This document shows positions 7,027-10,542 of a stretch of DNA of 10,542 nt, piece by piece. Under the pieces are notes generated by a model. That model was not told the origin of the DNA, made no database searches, and worked only from the letters and a program-made list of their open reading frames with translations. Source of the DNA: Clostridium sp. CAG:590 (GTDB lineage Bacteria; Bacillota; Clostridia; Lachnospirales; Lachnospiraceae); assembly GCA_000431135.1 (NCBI GenBank), contig HF987793.1, positions 1-10,542 on the forward strand, read 5' to 3'. Both the position numbers and the translations under genes were made by a program. Each line of letters starts with the position of its first letter. The stretch's first letter is position 1.

Positions 7027-7055
7027 ACTTACACCTCTTTTCTGAAAGGATTATT

Positions 7056-7679
7056 ATGAGAATACTATTACTTCCTCTTATCATTACCATCTGGGCATGG
7101 ATCATCAAACATAACGCGAACAAAGAACGCAGTAAGGATAAACCATCCATACGTTCTTATCTGGATCGTGAATCCGCTGCAAACAGTGTCCGCCGGCAGG
7201 ATATCTCTAACCTGCCTTACATCCATGCTCCGATTGATTCTTTTCCTTTTGATATTACCTTAAATGATAAAAAAAAGCAATTCCAGATTGAGAATTACAA
7301 GAAAGAAATTATACATGTAGCCCAGAATCCAATGCTGAATCTGATTGGCGTATCCAACACAGAATTGAAAGAACAATACGGTCCTGCAAATTTAGAAATA
7401 CTTTCTTACTACGACCAGAATTACACACGCTATATGCGTTCCTTATATCTGTATGCGCAAGGCATCTATGAGGAATATCCGGCAGAAGCGGTTTCCATAT
7501 TAACCTATTGCATTGAAACCGGAACCGACATTTCGGGAATATACGAACTGTTAGGTACTTATTATATACAACACGGACGTACTACCGAATTGGAACAATT
7601 ATACACACGTATCCCGGATACAACTTCCATGAGCGGAAAAATGATCATCAGCAAATTAGACCGATTGAAGAATAACTAA
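7056..7679 (+). CDS. Membrane-anchored hypothetical protein with TPR-like helices
   Basis: I do not recognise a named family. The protein has 207 residues. A hydrophobic segment (about 2-17, ILLLPLIITIWAWII) followed by a Lys/Arg-rich stretch suggests an uncleaved signal anchor. The middle (about 60-110) is polar and mixed. The end (about 124-190) is helical, with aromatic and alanine spacing like tetratricopeptide repeats: YTRYMRSLYLYAQGIYEEYP, AEAVSILTYCIETG and ISGIYELLGTYYIQHG. Such repeats usually bind other proteins. ATG 7056 has AAGGA 5 bases upstream. It starts 29 bp from the divergent small gene and is followed by a terminator hairpin, so it is probably transcribed alone, perhaps from the promoter at 6788. 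Function unknown. Confidence 0.8.
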   Translation: MRILLLPLIITIWAWIIKHNANKERSKDKPSIRSYLDRESAANSVRRQDISNLPYIHAPIDSFPFDITLNDKKKQFQIENYKKEIIHVAQNPMLNLIGVSNTELKEQYGPANLEILSYYDQNYTRYMRSLYLYAQGIYEEYPAEAVSILTYCIETGTDISGIYELLGTYYIQHGRTTELEQLYTRIPDTTSMSGKMIISKLDRLKNN

Positions 7680-7707
7680 TCTATATTTTAATACCAACAT
7701 CTCTTTT

Positions 7708-7775
7708 GTGTTGCAGCATTTATAAATTGTATGCACTTCCATTGCATTTTTTTACAAATGTATGCAACACTTTTT
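7708..7775 (+). terminator. Rho-independent terminator after the TPR-like gene
   Basis: GTGTTGCA (7708-7715) pairs perfectly with TGCAACAC (7763-7770), followed by TTTTT (7771-7775). Inside the loop a second hairpin, ATGCA (7731-7735) with TGCAT (7743-7747), is itself followed by a T run (7747-7753). This gives two nested terminator-like structures 28 bases past the stop codon at 7679. The U tracts point to plus-strand termination. It isolates the TPR-like gene from the sigma-factor unit. Confidence 0.65.
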
Positions 7776-7780
7776 ATATA
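7751..7780 (+). promoter_or_regulatory. Possible promoter of the sigma-factor operon
   Basis: TTTACA (7751-7756) and TATATA (7775-7780) are 18 bp apart, a modest sigma-A match, with transcription expected near 7787, about 70 nt before the TTG start. The box lies within the terminator hairpin, so terminator and promoter would overlap. ECF sigma factors often activate their own gene, and TGCAAC at 7763 could be read as an ECF-type -35, but I see no matching -10. Low certainty. Confidence 0.3.
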
Positions 7781-7842
7781 AATCAGCACTATATATATGA
7801 GTGACTCAAATATGGTCCTATTACATACAGGTCCGAATAAAC

Positions 7843-7850
7843 GGAGGTGA
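7843..7850 (+). promoter_or_regulatory. Strong ribosome binding site that decides the TTG start of the sigma gene
   Basis: GGAGGTGA is a full match to the 16S rRNA tail and stands 7 bases before TTG at 7858. The open frame extends upstream to GTG at 7801, but that codon has no such site, and translation from it would read through this element. The site therefore places the start at 7858. Confidence 0.8.
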
Positions 7851-7857
7851 CAAATCA

Positions 7858-8391
7858 TTGAACAATGAGGAAATAAAAGCTCATGTACTTCTTGCGAAAA
7901 ATGGCGATACCAGTTCCTTTTGCAAGTTGTACGAACTGTATTACAAAGATATGTACCGCTTTGCTTATTACATGTTAGGAAATGCACAGGATGCGGAAGA
8001 TGCCATCAGTGAAACGGTACTTGATGCATTTACCGGAATCCGGAATCTAAAACATCCTTCGCGATTCAAAGCATGGATCTTTCAGATTCTGACAACAAAA
8101 TGCAAACGACAAATGGCCGTTTATGCAGCCAATCGCGAACATACCGATTGCAACATTTCTGAAGAGACATTAACAAAGGAGGATCACCCTTACGCCGATT
8201 CTCTTGATGTACAAAATGCCTTTTCAAATTTGAACGAAACAGAAAAAACCATTATTTCACTAATGGTCTTTGCCGGATATAACAGCCGGGAAACCGCAAA
8301 AATATTACACAGTACAGAAGGCACAATACGATCAGCCAAAAGCCGCGCCTTTTCCAAAATGGCAAACTATTTAAAGGAGGATTTTGCATGA
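7858..8391 (+). CDS. ECF-type RNA polymerase sigma factor
   Basis: Alternative sigma factor of the sigma-70 ECF class, 177 residues, the usual two-domain length. Region 2 (about 20-85) shows FCKLYELYYKDMYRFAYYML, the core-binding and -10-recognition helix around NAQDAEDAISETVLDAF, and the FKAWIFQILTTKCKR segment. Region 4 (about 122-172) has LNETEKTIISLMVFAGY and a helix-turn-helix, SRETAKILHSTEGTIRSAKSR, for the -35. TTG at 7858 is chosen because of GGAGGTGA 7 bases upstream. Its TGA overlaps the ATG of the next gene (ATGA), and the AAAGGAGG site of that gene lies inside this one, so the two are made together. The partner is the membrane beta-propeller protein, the likely anti-sigma factor. 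Regulon unknown. Confidence 0.93.
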   Translation: MNNEEIKAHVLLAKNGDTSSFCKLYELYYKDMYRFAYYMLGNAQDAEDAISETVLDAFTGIRNLKHPSRFKAWIFQILTTKCKRQMAVYAANREHTDCNISEETLTKEDHPYADSLDVQNAFSNLNETEKTIISLMVFAGYNSRETAKILHSTEGTIRSAKSRAFSKMANYLKEDFA

Positions 8392-10505
8392 AAGATCAAG
8401 ATTTAATCAATTCAATCAATAAGCATACAAGTGATCTGCCAATTCCAGACAGCATTTCTCCTGCCAATATGCAAAAAATGCTGGATGAACATAAAACAAC
8501 ACAACAGAATTCCCATACATCCAATAATGATTCATCTTCTTCACACAATGCTGCATCAAGCAAGCATGCCGTTTTTAAAGGCTGTGCCCTCGCTGCCTGC
8601 CTTGCCGTGTGTGTGCTTGGAGGACGTTATTTTTTAAAACCGTCTCCGTTAAGCGACAATACCGGTGTTGATTCTGAGCAAGCCAGTACCTCTGGCACCA
8701 AAACGCAGGAATCGGAAACTTCCCTTGTAGCAGAGGCCAGTCCGAAAACACCTTCCAGCTATGATGAATATTACGATACCCTTAAGAAAGCGTATGATGA
8801 ATATTACGATTCCATTTCATCTGTTACTACGGATGTTTTAGAAAGTGCTGCCGAATCCGATATGATTAATTTTTCTGCCGATTCTGCCAGTACAGCTACC
8901 AAACAGTCCGCTGCAACCGGAGAATCAGCAAACAGCTATTCCAAAACCAATATTCAGGAAGATAATGTGGATGAAGGCGATCTTATCAAAACAGATGGCA
9001 GTTACATTTATCGGATGACGACTTCCTATGATGAGAAGACCTATGATTCGATATACCGATTAACCATCACACAGACCGATCAGGGAAAATTAGATGTTCT
9101 TTATAACACCGACTTAAAAGAATTGTTATCTATTACAAGTGATGACACCATTGATTTTCATGAATTTTATTTACAAAAAGAGCAGTTATTTATTCTGTAT
9201 ACCAAACAACATATTGAAGATAACACTGCCCGTACCCAGACGTATATTGCAATCTGCAATTTAAAAGACAAGGAGCATCCAAAACTCACGCAGAATCTGT
9301 CACAATCCGGTTATTATGTGAGTTCACGAATCAGTAATGGCTATTTATATACGATCAGTAATTTCAATGAGACATCACTGCAAAACAAAAAGCAATACGA
9401 GGAGTATATTCCATCTGTCAACGGAAAGACCATTTCCTGTGATGACCTGTATTATCCGGATAACATTTTGATGGATTCCACATATGTTGTCACAAGTTTA
9501 TCTTTGGATGATCATTCTGACTTCAAAGATACAAAGGCTTTTTCCAGCTCCAGTGGTGATACTTATGTAAGTGATTCTGCCATCTATCTATATTGTACAC
9601 AATATAATGATGTAACACAAACAAAGATCAGCCGTATCGCTTACAAAAACGGTACTTTAACAGTAGGCAACAGTGCAACCGTGGCAGGATATTTTTACGA
9701 TAGTTTTGCTTTAAGCGAAAAGGATGGTTACCTGCGTATGGTCGCAACCATCCCGGCAGATAATATTTCTCTTTTTCGGGACCTTGCTACCGAGAAAGCC
9801 TCCACAGAAAATACCGTAACCGAAGATGTAAATGCCCTCTATATACTAGATAGCGACATGAATCTTGTCAGCAAACTGACCGGCATTGCTCCGGGAGAGC
9901 AGATCTATTCTGCCAGATTCCTGGGTGACATGGGATATTTTGTGACATACCGCAATACAGATCCTCTTTACTCTGTGGATCTGTCTGATCCGAAGAATCC
10001 AACGATTGTCGGGCAGTTAAAGATTCCGGGATTTTCAAATTATCTTCATGCTTATGATGATGGCATATTGTTAGGCATTGGTCAGGATATCGATCCTTCC
10101 ACTCAGGTTTCTTCCGGTATTAAATTATCAATGTTTGATATCAGTGATCCGGAAAATGTAACAGAACGAAACAAATATGTCATTGAAAATTCTGAATTCA
10201 GTCCGGCACTGTATGACCACAAAGCAATTATGATCAACACAGATGATAATATTTTCGGATTCGTATACACCACTTACGATTCCTCAACAGATCAATATGG
10301 TTACTATTTTGCCACCTACACTTATGACAGTAAGAAGGGATTTGTGGAAACAGCACGATATCGTCTGAATCAGAAAAATGAATACGATTATGATTCCGTA
10401 CGGGGAATATATATTGGAGATTATCTCTATCTGTCAAATAATGAACAAATCGTCAGCTACAAATTAGGAGATACAACTCCAATCTCAACGCAACCCTACA
10501 ACTAA
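8388..10505 (+). CDS. Membrane-anchored beta-propeller protein, putative anti-sigma partner
   Basis: 705 residues. Residues 1-61 are polar and cytoplasmic and include LPIPDSISPANMQKML, a short Pro/Ser motif of a type I recall near the N-termini of proteins encoded after ECF sigma genes in clostridia. One membrane span lies at about 62-83 (three Cys within it), then a Ser/Thr/Glu-rich linker (about 84-185) holding a duplicated YDEYYD. From about 187 onward comes the secreted beta-propeller domain of the PF09826 type, recognised by TNIQEDNVDEGDLIKTDG, repeated beta-rich blades, and late motifs such as YSVDLSDPKNPTIVGQLKIPG and LSMFDISDPENVTE. No zinc anti-sigma motif (HxxxCxxC) is present. ATG 8388 follows AAAGGAGG by 8 bases and overlaps the sigma stop. 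The role as anti-sigma and extracellular sensor is inferred from gene order and topology. Confidence 0.9.
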   Translation: MKDQDLINSINKHTSDLPIPDSISPANMQKMLDEHKTTQQNSHTSNNDSSSSHNAASSKHAVFKGCALAACLAVCVLGGRYFLKPSPLSDNTGVDSEQASTSGTKTQESETSLVAEASPKTPSSYDEYYDTLKKAYDEYYDSISSVTTDVLESAAESDMINFSADSASTATKQSAATGESANSYSKTNIQEDNVDEGDLIKTDGSYIYRMTTSYDEKTYDSIYRLTITQTDQGKLDVLYNTDLKELLSITSDDTIDFHEFYLQKEQLFILYTKQHIEDNTARTQTYIAICNLKDKEHPKLTQNLSQSGYYVSSRISNGYLYTISNFNETSLQNKKQYEEYIPSVNGKTISCDDLYYPDNILMDSTYVVTSLSLDDHSDFKDTKAFSSSSGDTYVSDSAIYLYCTQYNDVTQTKISRIAYKNGTLTVGNSATVAGYFYDSFALSEKDGYLRMVATIPADNISLFRDLATEKASTENTVTEDVNALYILDSDMNLVSKLTGIAPGEQIYSARFLGDMGYFVTYRNTDPLYSVDLSDPKNPTIVGQLKIPGFSNYLHAYDDGILLGIGQDIDPSTQVSSGIKLSMFDISDPENVTERNKYVIENSEFSPALYDHKAIMINTDDNIFGFVYTTYDSSTDQYGYYFATYTYDSKKGFVETARYRLNQKNEYDYDSVRGIYIGDYLYLSNNEQIVSYKLGDTTPISTQPYN
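8760..8810 (+). repeat. Exact 18-bp direct repeat within the linker of the beta-propeller protein
   Basis: TATGATGAATATTACGAT occurs at 8760-8777 and again at 8793-8810, 33 bp apart, encoding YDEYYD twice with an 11-residue period. Exact codon identity suggests a recent in-frame duplication, or selection on a short acidic-aromatic helix next to the membrane span. Confidence 0.85.
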
Positions 10506-10520
10506 TACCCTTGCACAGTG

Positions 10521-10535
10521 ATGTGTGAGGCACAT
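10521..10535 (+). other. Short hairpin at the right edge
   Basis: ATGTG (10521-10525) pairs with CACAT (10531-10535) around a 5-base loop, 15 bases after the stop at 10505. No U tract is visible before the window ends, so it may be part of a terminator or of a downstream leader. The remaining bases to 10542 show nothing else. Confidence 0.25.
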
Positions 10536-10542
10536 GCGAAAG

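Noticed and set aside
6902..7150. An 82-codon minus-strand frame overlapping the small gene and the start of the TPR-like gene.
   Set aside because: It lacks a good ribosome binding site, its composition is not protein-like, and the same strand holds a better supported 35-residue frame in another phase.
7801..7857. Upstream extension of the sigma factor to a GTG at 7801.
   Set aside because: The extension adds 19 residues not typical of ECF proteins and reads through GGAGGTGA, which clearly serves TTG at 7858.
7688..7987. A 99-codon minus-strand frame across the terminator and sigma-gene start.
   Set aside because: It runs through the terminator hairpin and the strong plus-strand ribosome binding site, is rich in Cys, His and Tyr in an unstructured way, and looks like a shadow frame.

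Overview
The window looks like chromosomal DNA of a low-GC anaerobic Firmicute, most likely a Lachnospiraceae-type member of Clostridia. The grounds are the AT-rich non-coding DNA, strong AGGAGG-type ribosome binding sites, TTG starts, and protein families typical of that group: a VanW-domain secreted protein, a VanR/VanS-like pair, an AIR-synthase-related protein next to an Lrp regulator and an aminotransferase, and an ECF sigma factor paired with a beta-propeller membrane protein. No phage, transposon, CRISPR, tRNA or rRNA was seen. The species cannot be named.

Left two thirds (32-6672, all minus strand): seven genes run leftwards with short gaps or overlaps. In transcription order they are a secreted VanW-domain protein, an AIR-synthase/HypE-like protein, an Lrp/AsnC regulator, a class I aminotransferase, the tRNA methyltransferase TrmL, a VanR-like response regulator and a VanS-like histidine kinase. 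A good sigma-A-type promoter with an extended -10 precedes the first gene, and I see no convincing terminator inside the run, so a single long operon is plausible. The run mixes cell-envelope functions (VanW, VanRS) with amino-acid and tRNA functions. No D-Ala-D-Lac or D-Ala-D-Ser ligase and no vanX/vanY is present, so this is not a glycopeptide-resistance cassette.

Centre (6673-7055): this is the control region. Two divergent promoters face away from each other. Between them lie two adjacent 13-bp direct repeats (10 of 13 identical), exactly 5 bp from each -35 box. The arrangement looks like a shared operator, and an OmpR/VanR-type regulator is an obvious candidate. To the right are a long-loop hairpin with a U tract and a 35-residue single-span membrane protein on the minus strand. 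The rightward promoter reads across that small gene in antisense.

Right third (7056-10505, all plus strand): first comes a membrane-anchored protein of unknown function with TPR-like helices, then a terminator hairpin. Next is a two-gene unit whose ends overlap as ATGA: an ECF sigma factor starting at TTG behind a very strong ribosome binding site, and a 705-residue protein with a short cytoplasmic part, one membrane span and a large extracellular beta-propeller. The second protein is probably the membrane partner (anti-sigma-like sensor) of the sigma factor. The last 37 bases hold no recognisable gene.
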